The translations under genes were made by a program, and so were the position numbers. A DNA stretch of 64,000 nucleotides, from assembly GCA_964641965.1 (NCBI GenBank), contig CAZXLD010000015.1:1-64000 (forward strand), given 5' to 3'. Within the stretch, counting starts at the first letter, position 1, and each line of letters opens with the position of its first letter. This document shows, in pieces, positions 17,288-26,004 of this stretch. The stretch comes from JAJDFU01 sp964641965. GTDB taxonomy: Bacteria; Bacteroidota; Bacteroidia; Chitinophagales; Saprospiraceae. Below the pieces are notes generated by a model, which was not told where the DNA came from, did not search any database, and saw only the letters and a list, made by a program, of their open reading frames with translations.

Positions 17288-17632
17288 TTAATCCTCCAAC
17301 CCTTCCGCAGGGTGCCAAAATAGGCGATCAAAGTCCACCACGCGATCGTGCTCTACTTTAACGCCTTCTTGTTCCAACAATTGTTGCATCAAATCAGGTT
17401 GAGGAAAGTGGTGCCGCCCACTGAGTTCCCCTTTTCGATTAACTACTCGATGGGCAGGTACACCATACCCGCTGAAGCTCTGATTCAAGGCCCAACCAAC
17501 CATCCTCGCGGATCCCAATGCCAAGTAGTCGGCAATAGCACCATATGTACTGACTCGCCCCCTGGGAATGAGTCGAGTCACTTCGTACACTTGTTCGTAA
17601 TAGGAAACCTTGGTTTTCTTGTCTTTATCCAT
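17288..17632 (-). CDS. alkyltransferase-like protein (ATL, MGMT family)
   Basis: The 114-residue protein is only the DNA-binding domain of O6-alkylguanine-DNA alkyltransferase: YYEQVYEVTRLIPRGRVSTYGAIADYL with recognition helix SARMVGWAL. The active-site PCHR is replaced by PAHRVV, so the acceptor cysteine is missing. Such ATL proteins bind bulky O6-alkylguanine lesions and hand them to nucleotide excision repair rather than dealkylating them. Assignment to ATL rests on this Cys-to-Ala change and the short length. Confidence 0.9.
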   Translation of the reverse strand: MDKDKKTKVSYYEQVYEVTRLIPRGRVSTYGAIADYLALGSARMVGWALNQSFSGYGVPAHRVVNRKGELSGRHHFPQPDLMQQLLEQEGVKVEHDRVVDFDRLFWHPAEGLED

Positions 17633-17683
17633 TTCCTTTTAACAATTCCACATCTAGACCCACCCAACAGATATATTCTTTTT

Positions 17684-17691
17684 TAAGTTTG
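17684..17691 (+). promoter_or_regulatory. -7 element before a small membrane-protein ORF
   Basis: TAAGTTTG fits TAnnTTTG exactly, 28 bases before the TTG start at 17720. Confidence 0.45.
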
Positions 17692-17719
17692 TTGGCACGA
17701 GCAATTTGATCTTTTTCCA

Positions 17720-17863
17720 TTGTACGTCAATCCACTTTTCCTCGCCCTGACGACAGATGAGATGATCTGGTTTTTGATAGGATTTTCTCTAACTGCAGCA
17801 GGGTTTGTGTTAATAATTACCATTCAAAAATGGAAGAAAAAAGATCCTAGGCAGAACCAATAA
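17720..17863 (+). CDS. 47-residue single-helix membrane protein
   Basis: An ORF from TTG 17720 (or ATG 17762, 33 residues) to TAA 17861-17863 encodes a short N-terminal segment and one hydrophobic helix (MIWFLIGFSLTAAGFVLIIT), followed by a strongly basic tail (QKWKKKDPRQNQ). This topology, with a positive cytoplasmic end, is typical of real small membrane proteins. A consensus -7 element lies just upstream and the ORF fills an otherwise empty 338-bp gap. No family is recognised. Confidence 0.5.
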   Translation: MYVNPLFLALTTDEMIWFLIGFSLTAAGFVLIITIQKWKKKDPRQNQ

Positions 17864-17970
17864 ATTCAAATTGCTTTATTTCATAAACCAACTGGGAAAC
17901 ATTTAACTAGACCCAAAGGACATCCCACTGGGTTGCCCCAAAGTGCTAAACTTGCAACAAATATAGACCG

Positions 17971-18624
17971 ATGCTGAAAACCCGCGTTAAAGCAGGAGGT
18001 ATTACTAATCTAACGGATGCCCGTTACTTCGCAGCCTGGGAAGTGGAATGGTTGGGGTTTTGTCTGGACCCGAATGCCCAACCGCATCTTAGCCCACAGG
18101 AAATGATGGCCATTCGTGAATGGGTTGAAGGTGTACGGGTAGTTGGGGAGTTCAACATGCAATCAGCAGCAGAACTGGAAGCTTCCATACAACTCCTTCA
18201 ACTCGACGACTTATTTGTTGGTCCACTTGCTTCCACAGAAACATTGAAAGAGCTTCAACCCGATATCCCGGTAATTAAGGAGTTATTCTACGACCCTTCA
18301 GATCCCGTTGGAACCATCCAACAACAATTTGAAGCCTTTACACCCTATGTTTCGCTGTTTCAACTGAGCTTGGATAAACAAGGGGTTGAATGGAAGGATT
18401 TGAATAAGGAAACGGTCCTCAATCTGAGGCTTCTTTACGATTGGGCGAGTCAATTCCCTCTTCTACTCGGCATTCAGGTCCCACCGGACCAACTCCCACA
18501 ATTGCTTACAGCACTTCCGCTTCAGGGGATTTGTGTCCAGGGAGGTGAGGAGGAGCAAGTAGGTTATAAATCGTTCGATGAACTGGATGCTTTCTTCGAA
18601 GCCATTGAGGAGGAAGAAGCATAG
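17971..18624 (+). CDS. TrpF-like (phosphoribosylanthranilate isomerase-like) protein
   Basis: The 217-residue protein begins like TrpF: TRVKAGGITNLTDARYFAAWEVEWLGF corresponds to the family K-x-C-G-I-T-N...GAD.LGF. The catalytic cysteine of the first strand is replaced (KAGG instead of KICG), so normal isomerase activity is doubtful. The rest fits a TIM barrel, with a conserved Gln-rich middle and an acidic tail. No other trp gene is near. The last 61 bp overlap the 3' end of the RND gene on the other strand. A divergent paralogue with another function is the best reading. Confidence 0.75.
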   Translation: MLKTRVKAGGITNLTDARYFAAWEVEWLGFCLDPNAQPHLSPQEMMAIREWVEGVRVVGEFNMQSAAELEASIQLLQLDDLFVGPLASTETLKELQPDIPVIKELFYDPSDPVGTIQQQFEAFTPYVSLFQLSLDKQGVEWKDLNKETVLNLRLLYDWASQFPLLLGIQVPPDQLPQLLTALPLQGICVQGGEEEQVGYKSFDELDAFFEAIEEEEA

Positions 18625-20909
18625 GGCACCTTACTTTTTCGTTGGTCCTGGCGCTGCCGGTTTCCTGGGGTGGTTTCCGGAAGAAAACGCCTGATCAGCA
18701 GCGGAATCAAAAATAAATCACTCAACAAAGCACTGATCAAAGTCAGGCTGATTAACAGACCGATAATCACGCTCGGGGGGTGAATGGAAAAGAGCATCAC
18801 CATAAACCCGAAAAACAGAATAATGGATGTAAGCACGATCGCTTTTCCTGTTTCGGTAAATGTGATTTGTAACGCCTCCTCCTGACTCATACCTTTATTT
18901 AATGCCAGCTTGTATTTACTCAAAAAGTGGATTGTATCGTCAACAGCGATACCAAAGATGACAGCAAAGACAATGGAAATGCCGGCTTCTAATTCAATGC
19001 CCAAGAACCCTAGAAGCGCACCGGCCAGAATAAGTGGAAAAAGATTGGGAACCAACGAGATCAATAACATCCGGATATCCCGAAACAATAAAGCCATTAA
19101 TAGGCTGACAATCAAGATCGCAAACCCAAGTCCAAGCAGCAGGTCTCGCCGGACATAAGCCGCATTTTTGTCAATAATCAATCCGGTACCGGTGCGAGCC
19201 ACCTTTATGATGTTGGTATCCACATTGGATTGCATCCAGTTGTCAAATCGGTTATTAACAGCCTTGATGCTATCTGCTCCGATATCAAAAACTCGACTGG
19301 TAATACGGGCTTTCGATAGATCCTTGCTTACCAATACGTTTGCCTGGGTTTGAGGGAATCGCGCAGCCAAAGCTTTAAACCGATTAAAGGTAGCCTCTTC
19401 CTCTGGTAAACGATAGCTGGCTTCCCTATTCCCAGAATACATCTGATTCATGCTTTTATAAAGCATTGAAATGGATCCAATCGCTTTCAAATTAGGTTCG
19501 GAGTGCAGATATTGTTCAATCGATTCAATTTCCCGAACCACCTCAAAGTCCGTTACCTTCCGGTCATCCTGCGCATATACCGCAAACTCTACTGGTCTGA
19601 ATCCGGTCAGGTGCTGTTCAAAAAATAGAAAGTCCTCGGTGATCTTCTCCCCGATCGGCATATTCTTGATGATGCTGTAGTTGGTCGTAATCCGGGATAT
19701 CCCCCATAGACTAAGGGCTAAAAGTAAAAATCCGCCGAGTGCAATTTGTCTGGGATAGTTTAGCGTGAGGCGATAAGTTCCTAGCAACAGGCCTTCCCAT
19801 TTTATGCCCTTTCCAAGTCGCATGATCTGGTGGGTCTTAAACCAACTTAGAACAGCAGTTGTAAAGAGAATTACAGTTACATAAGCAATGAGCACGCCCA
19901 CCGCTGAGTTAATTCCAAAATCTCGAATGGGTTGGATACGGCTGGTGGTCAGAGAAGCAAAGCCTACCGCTGTGGTTAAAGAGGTTAAAAGAGTAGCAAG
20001 TCCGATTTCCTTTATTGACGTACGAATTGCATTGCGCCGACTTTCCCCTTTCTGGAGTTCATCCACATATTTGCTCATGATATGGATGACATCACTGGTA
20101 CCCACAATAATCATGAGAACAGGATATAATGCCGCCATTGCATTTAACTCTCTTCCGGCAATTCCCAAAAAACCAATAAAGAGCAGCATCCCCAACCCTA
20201 TAGATACCAGGGCAACCATCACTCCGATCGGCTTACGAAAGATGAGAAAGAGAATCAAGCTTACCAGAATGGAGGCTACACCTGCAGACACGATAATTTC
20301 CCGTTGTTGCATACGCACCAACTCTTTTTGAAAATAGGGCCTCCCGAGAAAATGATATTCCTTGAATCCAAAATCTGCCACCTGCTGCTGCAGCTCCCCC
20401 ATCAATTCTTTGGACTGGTCTAAATCAATGCTATTGATTGTTTTTAAATAGATGACCAGCGTGTTTCCATCCTGGGATATCAAATTGTAAACCAACCGTT
20501 CGTCTTGTAGCACTTTTTGCCGGTCTTCGGCATAACGCTGAGGCTGATTCAAATGGATAGCAGGTATGCTGGTAAACCCAAATGGGGTTTTTACAGGATA
20601 AGCAAATTGGGTTAGGGACTGGACTTTGGCAATATGGGGAAGGTTGCGGCAAGCCAGGCTAAACTGATGTACCTGATTGAGAAAAACAGAATCAAAAACC
20701 CCCTCCGGACGATGCAACGCAACCAATAAAAAGTTATCATCTGACTCAAATTCGGCAATAAACTCCCGAAATACTTCCAAGTCCGGGTCGCCTTGTGGGA
20801 AGAACTGCTCAAAATCAAATGTAAATTGCAAGCGTGGCACCTGCAGTACACTGATGACTGCCAGTATACCGAATCCAAGTAATACCGACCAACGAAATCC
20901 TGAAGTCAT
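18564..20909 (-). CDS. RND superfamily (MMPL-type) membrane transporter
   Basis: The 781-residue protein has the two-fold RND layout: one N-terminal helix, a periplasmic domain, a block of helices with GTSDVIHIMSKYVDEL and the repeat TLLTSLTTAVGFASL, a second periplasmic domain, then a second helix block with FGIAVDDTIHFLSKY and a matching TSIILFFGFM repeat. This is the MMPL/hydrophobe-exporter type that moves lipids or hopanoids across the envelope, not a tripartite drug pump. A Ser-rich tail overlaps the TrpF-like gene. It is a clear paralogue of the exporter at 30539-32845. Confidence 0.9.
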   Translation of the reverse strand: MTSGFRWSVLLGFGILAVISVLQVPRLQFTFDFEQFFPQGDPDLEVFREFIAEFESDDNFLLVALHRPEGVFDSVFLNQVHQFSLACRNLPHIAKVQSLTQFAYPVKTPFGFTSIPAIHLNQPQRYAEDRQKVLQDERLVYNLISQDGNTLVIYLKTINSIDLDQSKELMGELQQQVADFGFKEYHFLGRPYFQKELVRMQQREIIVSAGVASILVSLILFLIFRKPIGVMVALVSIGLGMLLFIGFLGIAGRELNAMAALYPVLMIIVGTSDVIHIMSKYVDELQKGESRRNAIRTSIKEIGLATLLTSLTTAVGFASLTTSRIQPIRDFGINSAVGVLIAYVTVILFTTAVLSWFKTHQIMRLGKGIKWEGLLLGTYRLTLNYPRQIALGGFLLLALSLWGISRITTNYSIIKNMPIGEKITEDFLFFEQHLTGFRPVEFAVYAQDDRKVTDFEVVREIESIEQYLHSEPNLKAIGSISMLYKSMNQMYSGNREASYRLPEEEATFNRFKALAARFPQTQANVLVSKDLSKARITSRVFDIGADSIKAVNNRFDNWMQSNVDTNIIKVARTGTGLIIDKNAAYVRRDLLLGLGFAILIVSLLMALLFRDIRMLLISLVPNLFPLILAGALLGFLGIELEAGISIVFAVIFGIAVDDTIHFLSKYKLALNKGMSQEEALQITFTETGKAIVLTSIILFFGFMVMLFSIHPPSVIIGLLISLTLISALLSDLFLIPLLIRRFLPETTPGNRQRQDQRKSKVPYASSSSMASKKASSSSNDL

Positions 20910-20921
20910 ACCTTATTGTTG

Positions 20922-20940
20922 AATCGTTAAGGAAACGATT
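20922..20940. repeat. stem-loop just upstream of the RND gene start
   Basis: AATCGTT and AACGATT form a 7-bp stem with a 5-base loop, 12 bases upstream of the RND start at 20909. It could be an operator or could influence translation. Confidence 0.3.
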
Positions 20941-20979
20941 GAAAACCGGTTTGGTTCCTATTAAGTATGCAGTCCTCTT

Positions 20980-21011
20980 TTGTACATTAATATTCCAGTC
21001 AACTACCTTTG
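20980..21011 (+). promoter_or_regulatory. promoter of rnhB
   Basis: TTG at 20980-20982, 21 bases, then TACCTTTGC starting at 21004: a near-ideal Bacteroidota promoter, about 42 bases before the ATG. Confidence 0.7.
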
Positions 21012-21053
21012 CTCCTAATTGTATTTTCCTATTTTTCTTGAGCAATTACTCCT

Positions 21054-21680
21054 ATGGGGCTTTCGCCGGATCTAAGTCCATTTTACGAATCCACTGAAAT
21101 CGAAGCGGGATGTGACGAAGCGGGGAGAGGCTGTTTGGCCGGACCGGTTGTTGCAGCAGCTGTCATACTACCCAAGCATTTTGCCGATGAGACCTTACGT
21201 GATTCAAAGAAGCTGTCTCCACTCCAGCGGCTAGCATTAAGGGAACGAATTGAACGAGAGGCCATTTGTTGGGGCGTGGGAAGCCTTTCACCTGCAGAAA
21301 TTGATCAGCATAATATTTTGAAAGCTTCTTTCCTGGCTATGCACCGTGCACTAGACCAACTAACGACTTTACCCACCTCGCTTTTAATTGATGGCAACCG
21401 GTTTTTACCCTACAAAGCTATTCCGCATCACTGTATGGTCAAAGGAGATGATCGCTTCTTAGCCATTGCCGCTGCTTCTATTCTGGCAAAGACTTATCGG
21501 GACGAGATGATGAAAACTCTGCATCAACAATACCCACAATTCTGCTGGGATCAAAATAAGGGTTATCCTACCAAAGGTCATCGGGAAGCTATACGAAAGT
21601 ATGGTCCTAGTCCCCATCACCGAAAAAGCTTCCAATTACTTCCCCGGCCTGAGCAAGGGAAATTCCCAGGTTTCAAATAG
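21054..21680 (+). CDS. rnhB: ribonuclease HII
   Basis: RNase HII cuts RNA in RNA-DNA hybrids and single ribonucleotides in DNA. The 208-residue protein carries the metal-binding DEAGRG near residue 23 (AGCDEAGRGCLAGPVVAAAV), DSKKLS, and the later LIDGN and AAASILAKTYRDEMM segments. It converges with the metallo-hydrolase gene, with only three bases between the two stop codons. Confidence 0.97.
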   Translation: MGLSPDLSPFYESTEIEAGCDEAGRGCLAGPVVAAAVILPKHFADETLRDSKKLSPLQRLALRERIEREAICWGVGSLSPAEIDQHNILKASFLAMHRALDQLTTLPTSLLIDGNRFLPYKAIPHHCMVKGDDRFLAIAAASILAKTYRDEMMKTLHQQYPQFCWDQNKGYPTKGHREAIRKYGPSPHHRKSFQLLPRPEQGKFPGFK

Positions 21681-21683
21681 TTG

Positions 21684-22328
21684 TTATTGAAGAAAGGGGT
21701 TCGACTGGCGCTCAGCTCCGACAGTGGTAGCTGGCCCGTGGCCTGGATAGACAATCACGTCATCCTCCAGGGACAAAAACTCCCTCTCGATGCTTTGAAT
21801 CAACGTTTGGTGATCTCCTCCTGGAAGGTCCGTTCTACCAATACTCCCTTGAAAAAGGACGTCGCCTCCAATCACATAGCCTCCGGCTTGATCATAAAAA
21901 CTGACGCTGCCCGGAGAATGGCCTGGAGTGAAGAGAATCTCCAGTGTAATTTCTCCAATCTGAATTTGCCCGCCTACCTCCAAGAAAATTTCAGGCTCAA
22001 CAGATTCTATCGGGTCGAATGGGATACCAAATAGCTGAGCGGATACCGGAGCAGACTTTAGCACCGCCATTTCGTCCGGATGAATGGCTAATGGAAGGCC
22101 GTAAGTCTGTGCAACAAAACCATTTCCCAGAATATGGTCAATGTGGCAATGGGTATTAATCAGCCATTCCGGACGGAGCTGCTGATCGCTAATGAATGTG
22201 ATTAACTGATCCTTTTCCGCCGGATTGGAGCACCCCGGGTCGAAGATTGCACATGTATTATTGTCGGCTACTACCAAATAGGTATTTTCCTGGAAGGGAT
22301 TAAAGGTCAGGGTAACAACACGAGCCAT
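21684..22328 (-). CDS. MBL-fold metallo-hydrolase (glyoxalase II-like)
   Basis: The protein opens with the family segment TLTFNPFQENTYLV and has the dinuclear zinc motif THCHIDH (about residue 59), a second histidine in FTPGHSPGS, the bridging Asp in GGDVLF, and a final PGHGP. These are hydroxyacylglutathione-hydrolase-like YcbL-type enzymes that hydrolyse thioesters or related substrates. The substrate cannot be read from the sequence; since bshA is present, a bacillithiol conjugate is possible. The start at 22328 was preferred over ATG 22346 because it fits the family N-terminus. Confidence 0.9.
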   Translation of the reverse strand: MARVVTLTFNPFQENTYLVVADNNTCAIFDPGCSNPAEKDQLITFISDQQLRPEWLINTHCHIDHILGNGFVAQTYGLPLAIHPDEMAVLKSAPVSAQLFGIPFDPIESVEPEIFLEVGGQIQIGEITLEILFTPGHSPGSVSFYDQAGGYVIGGDVLFQGSIGRTDLPGGDHQTLIQSIEREFLSLEDDVIVYPGHGPATTVGAERQSNPFLQ

Positions 22329-22458
22329 TCTTAAGCCGTTTGCCATTGGAAAGCGTGGAGAAAATAGATTATTTTACAAATGCTTCACTAGAAATGAGGT
22401 CGGCATCATAAAACTTGTCGGCTAAAAATATGTCTTTTCTGATAAAGGGCTTTTTCGC

Positions 22459-25400
22459 ATGCAATATAGGTTTTTACATATCCTTGGCACCGTGTGCCTT
22501 TTCCTCTCGCTGACCACAGTTTCCGGGCAAGGAACGGAGGTTACTTTTGGCAAAAACCGGGTCCAATTTCATCGGGACTTCGACGAATGGGTCCAGTACG
22601 AGAGCGATAATTTCATCACCTACTGGTATGGAGAAGCCCGCAATATCGGCCAGGCTACGGTTCAGCTGGCCGAATACGATTTCGCAGAGATTCAAGCGCT
22701 GCTAGAACATCGGATCAATCAAAAAATGGAAATCCTGGTCTATACAGACCTTACCGATATTAAGCAAAGCAACATTGGGAATGAGGACGTTTTTACCAAT
22801 ACCGGTGGGAAAACCAAGATCGTAGGAAACAAGGTCTTTGTCTATTACAACGGAGACCACAACGCACTCCGGAAACAAGTCAGAGAAGGCATTGCGACAG
22901 TGTACATGGAGTCCATGTTATTTGGCTCCAATCTCCAGGAAATCGTTCAGAACGCGGTTATGCTGAACCTCCCTGAATGGTTCAAGGAAGGATTGATCGC
23001 CTATGCCGGAGAACCCTGGAATACCCGTCAGGATGATGAACTTCGCGATCAACTTTTTTATAAGAAATACAAGGACTTCAAGCGATTTTCCCAAGAGCAC
23101 CCCCGGTTGGCCGGTCAGTCGATGTGGTATTACATTAGCGAAGTCTACGGGAAGGCTACCGTCTCCAATCTGCTTTACTTAACCCGTATTAACCGGAGTA
23201 TTGAAAGTGGGTTCTTGTATGTCCTTGGGCGCCCTTATGAAATGATTGTGAACGAATGGACACTTTACTTCAAGGAACGCTACGGTGCAGAAAACCAGGT
23301 AAGGGAATATCCAGCTGCCGGACAGGTAGAGTTTAAAAACAAGCACATGTTGCCGCTAACCAATATTCGGATTAGCCCGGATGGGCAGCGGATTGCCTAT
23401 GTGCTCAATGAGATTGGCCGGTATCGAGTAATCGTTCAAGAACTCAATAACCCAAAGAAGAAAAAGGAAGTTCTCCTGAGAAAAGGCAATAAAAACCCCT
23501 TTCAGGCTACCGATTATGCGTATCCCTTGTTGGCATTTGACCCTACCGGCCAGGAACTGGCTATTATGTATGAGCACCGGGATCGGGTACGGCTGCTTCG
23601 GACCAACATGCAAACCGGAAAGTCAACTACAGAATTGCTAGGTGTGCAATATCAACGGGTCTATTCGATAGACTACATGACCCCAAACAATCTATTGCTA
23701 TCGGCGTCGTCCAGAGGTATTTCCGACCTTTATGTTTATTTTCTGAATACCAGGCAGGGGCAACGGATCACTAACGATATCTGGGATGACCTGGATGCAA
23801 CCTACGTTCGGATTGGAGACCGGAGGGGCATCCTTTTTTCCTCGAATCGTCCCGATAGCTTGATGGAAAATGTCCGGATGGATACCATCCTCCCGATCGG
23901 AGACTTTAACTTGTTCTTTTACGACATGGACAAAGGAGAACGCGAACTGGTCCAAATTACCAAAACCCCCTTGGCAAACGAACGGAACCCCATTGCCCTT
24001 AGTGATGAATATTTTGGATACCTGAGCGATCGGAGCGGAGTGTTCAATAGGGAAGCGGGCAGGCTCGAAGACTATATCCATCACTATGAACAGGTGGTTA
24101 CATTAGTCGATGGAGAAGCCATTCGACTGCATATCGATTCCACCTTGCAGGATATTGATTCTACCCTGATTGACACCATAACGATAGAGCCGATCTATAA
24201 AACGAGGGCTGTAATTCACAACCAAACGAACTATCGCCAGAATATTCGCCATCAGCACAGTTCGGTTCGATCTTCCAAAGTGGTTGAGGTTTTCCAAAAT
24301 GGATTGGAACCTCAAATATTTGTAAGTCGTATGGACCCTGAGTTTTCCAAACCCGCTCCGGCAACGGAATTCATGCAACGGCTACGCCAATCCTTCTCAG
24401 GAACCGGTCCCTTCCAGAAAGCCAACTTGAATCCGGGCGGTTTTTACCAACAAGGGAGGTTACAGCCTCAACCAAATCGCCCCCAGACAGATGAAACTAA
24501 GGATATCCCTGAAGAAGCTCCTATTTTTCAGGTCCCCGAAGACTCCAAATCCAAGCCCGACAGTACTATAGATATTGATAATTACCTCTTCCAATCCGAA
24601 TTTGACACCAATGAATCTGCTCCTCAAACGACAGTGGCGCCTGCTCCTGAAAAAAAGGACCCCAATGCGCCCGCATCGGAGAGAACAGAAATTCAGGTCC
24701 TTCCACAGTCAGATGTACCAGCAGAGCAGGAAACGGTATCGGATCGCAAGGTATACCGATTCAGGCCTGGCAGGATTATACCCTACCGCCTGAAATTTAG
24801 AACAGATTTCGTCAATGTTTCCCTGGACAATAGTGTATTGTTTGAAGGATTAAACACCTTTTCTGCCGGCCAGGATAATTTCGGAGTACCTCCGGCAGGG
24901 ATCTTGATAAAAGGAAATTTCAAGGACCTGCTGGAAGACCATGAATTTGAAATTGGGGCTCGGATTCCAACCACTTTTGATGGATCAGAGTACTTCTTCA
25001 TATACAAGAATAAGAAACACCGTTTCGACCATCAGATTAATTTCTATCGGAGAAGCCAGCGCCTCAATCAACCCAGTGGCAACGGAATTCCACAACGAGC
25101 CAAGCAACGTATTTTGCTAGGTCAATATGAGGTGCGTTACCCGCTGGATATTTTCAGGAGTTTCCGAGGAAGGCTCACGCTAAGGGACGATCGCATTACT
25201 CAACAAGCATCAGATTCCATCAACCTTCAAGTCCCTACTGATAACCAACAACGCGTTGGCTTGCGTTTGGAATATGTATTTGACAACACGCTTCAAAGAA
25301 GTATCAATATCCTGAACGGAACACGCTACAAGGTATATGCAGAAGTGTACAAACGCTTTGATCTGGAAATTCTGGACGGCTTCAGCTTTGATTTTGGGGA

Positions 25401-26004
25401 AGGGTTTATGACGATAATCGGACTTGATTTCCGGCATTATGAACGCTTACTCAAACATTCTGTGATAGCCCTGAGGCTTTCCGGCGCCACTACTTTTGGC
25501 TCGGAACGGATCTTGTATTATTTGGGGGGGGTAAACAATTGGTTGTTCGCCGATTTCGATCAATCCTTAGCAACACCTCCAGGAAACTTTGCTTTTGAAG
25601 CCCTGGCAGCTCCTGTCCGAGGATTCCCCTATCGAGCCCGAAACGGAGGCAGCTATGCCTTGTTTAATGCAGAAGTCCGGGTTCCGGTGTTTCAATACAT
25701 TTCTCAGCGGATTCGGTCAGCCTTCATCCGCAACTTCCAGATTATTGGGTTTTTCGATGCGGGTACTGCGTGGGAGGGAGCTTCGCCATTTAGCGACGAC
25801 AATCCACTCAATATTACCAATGTCGGAGATGGTCCTGTTCGATTACGCGTGAAATTTTTCAGGGACCCAATTATTGCAGGCTACGGATTTGGGGTCCGCA
25901 CTACTCTTTTTGGATATTTTTTCCGAATGGATTATGCCTGGGGGGTGGAGACCCGAGAAGTGTTAAGCCCACGTTTTCACTTTTCCCTGGGGACCGATTT
26001 CTAA
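22459..26004 (+). CDS. TolB-like beta-propeller protein with C-terminal outer-membrane barrel
   Basis: The 1181-residue protein has a signal peptide ending at about VSGQG. An N-terminal helical, peptidase-like domain (about 30-280) includes LPEWFKEGLIAYAGEPW. PD40/WD40-type propeller repeats follow (for example IRISPDGQRIAYVLNE near 300), then a low-complexity Pro/Gln-rich linker (about 640-760). The last ~400 residues look like a BamA/surface-antigen barrel ending in HFSLGTDF, with a terminal aromatic as recognised by the BAM machinery. Such propeller-barrel fusions are known in Bacteroidota but uncharacterised. The stop overlaps that of prfA. Confidence 0.8.
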   Translation: MQYRFLHILGTVCLFLSLTTVSGQGTEVTFGKNRVQFHRDFDEWVQYESDNFITYWYGEARNIGQATVQLAEYDFAEIQALLEHRINQKMEILVYTDLTDIKQSNIGNEDVFTNTGGKTKIVGNKVFVYYNGDHNALRKQVREGIATVYMESMLFGSNLQEIVQNAVMLNLPEWFKEGLIAYAGEPWNTRQDDELRDQLFYKKYKDFKRFSQEHPRLAGQSMWYYISEVYGKATVSNLLYLTRINRSIESGFLYVLGRPYEMIVNEWTLYFKERYGAENQVREYPAAGQVEFKNKHMLPLTNIRISPDGQRIAYVLNEIGRYRVIVQELNNPKKKKEVLLRKGNKNPFQATDYAYPLLAFDPTGQELAIMYEHRDRVRLLRTNMQTGKSTTELLGVQYQRVYSIDYMTPNNLLLSASSRGISDLYVYFLNTRQGQRITNDIWDDLDATYVRIGDRRGILFSSNRPDSLMENVRMDTILPIGDFNLFFYDMDKGERELVQITKTPLANERNPIALSDEYFGYLSDRSGVFNREAGRLEDYIHHYEQVVTLVDGEAIRLHIDSTLQDIDSTLIDTITIEPIYKTRAVIHNQTNYRQNIRHQHSSVRSSKVVEVFQNGLEPQIFVSRMDPEFSKPAPATEFMQRLRQSFSGTGPFQKANLNPGGFYQQGRLQPQPNRPQTDETKDIPEEAPIFQVPEDSKSKPDSTIDIDNYLFQSEFDTNESAPQTTVAPAPEKKDPNAPASERTEIQVLPQSDVPAEQETVSDRKVYRFRPGRIIPYRLKFRTDFVNVSLDNSVLFEGLNTFSAGQDNFGVPPAGILIKGNFKDLLEDHEFEIGARIPTTFDGSEYFFIYKNKKHRFDHQINFYRRSQRLNQPSGNGIPQRAKQRILLGQYEVRYPLDIFRSFRGRLTLRDDRITQQASDSINLQVPTDNQQRVGLRLEYVFDNTLQRSINILNGTRYKVYAEVYKRFDLEILDGFSFDFGEGFMTIIGLDFRHYERLLKHSVIALRLSGATTFGSERILYYLGGVNNWLFADFDQSLATPPGNFAFEALAAPVRGFPYRARNGGSYALFNAEVRVPVFQYISQRIRSAFIRNFQIIGFFDAGTAWEGASPFSDDNPLNITNVGDGPVRLRVKFFRDPIIAGYGFGVRTTLFGYFFRMDYAWGVETREVLSPRFHFSLGTDF

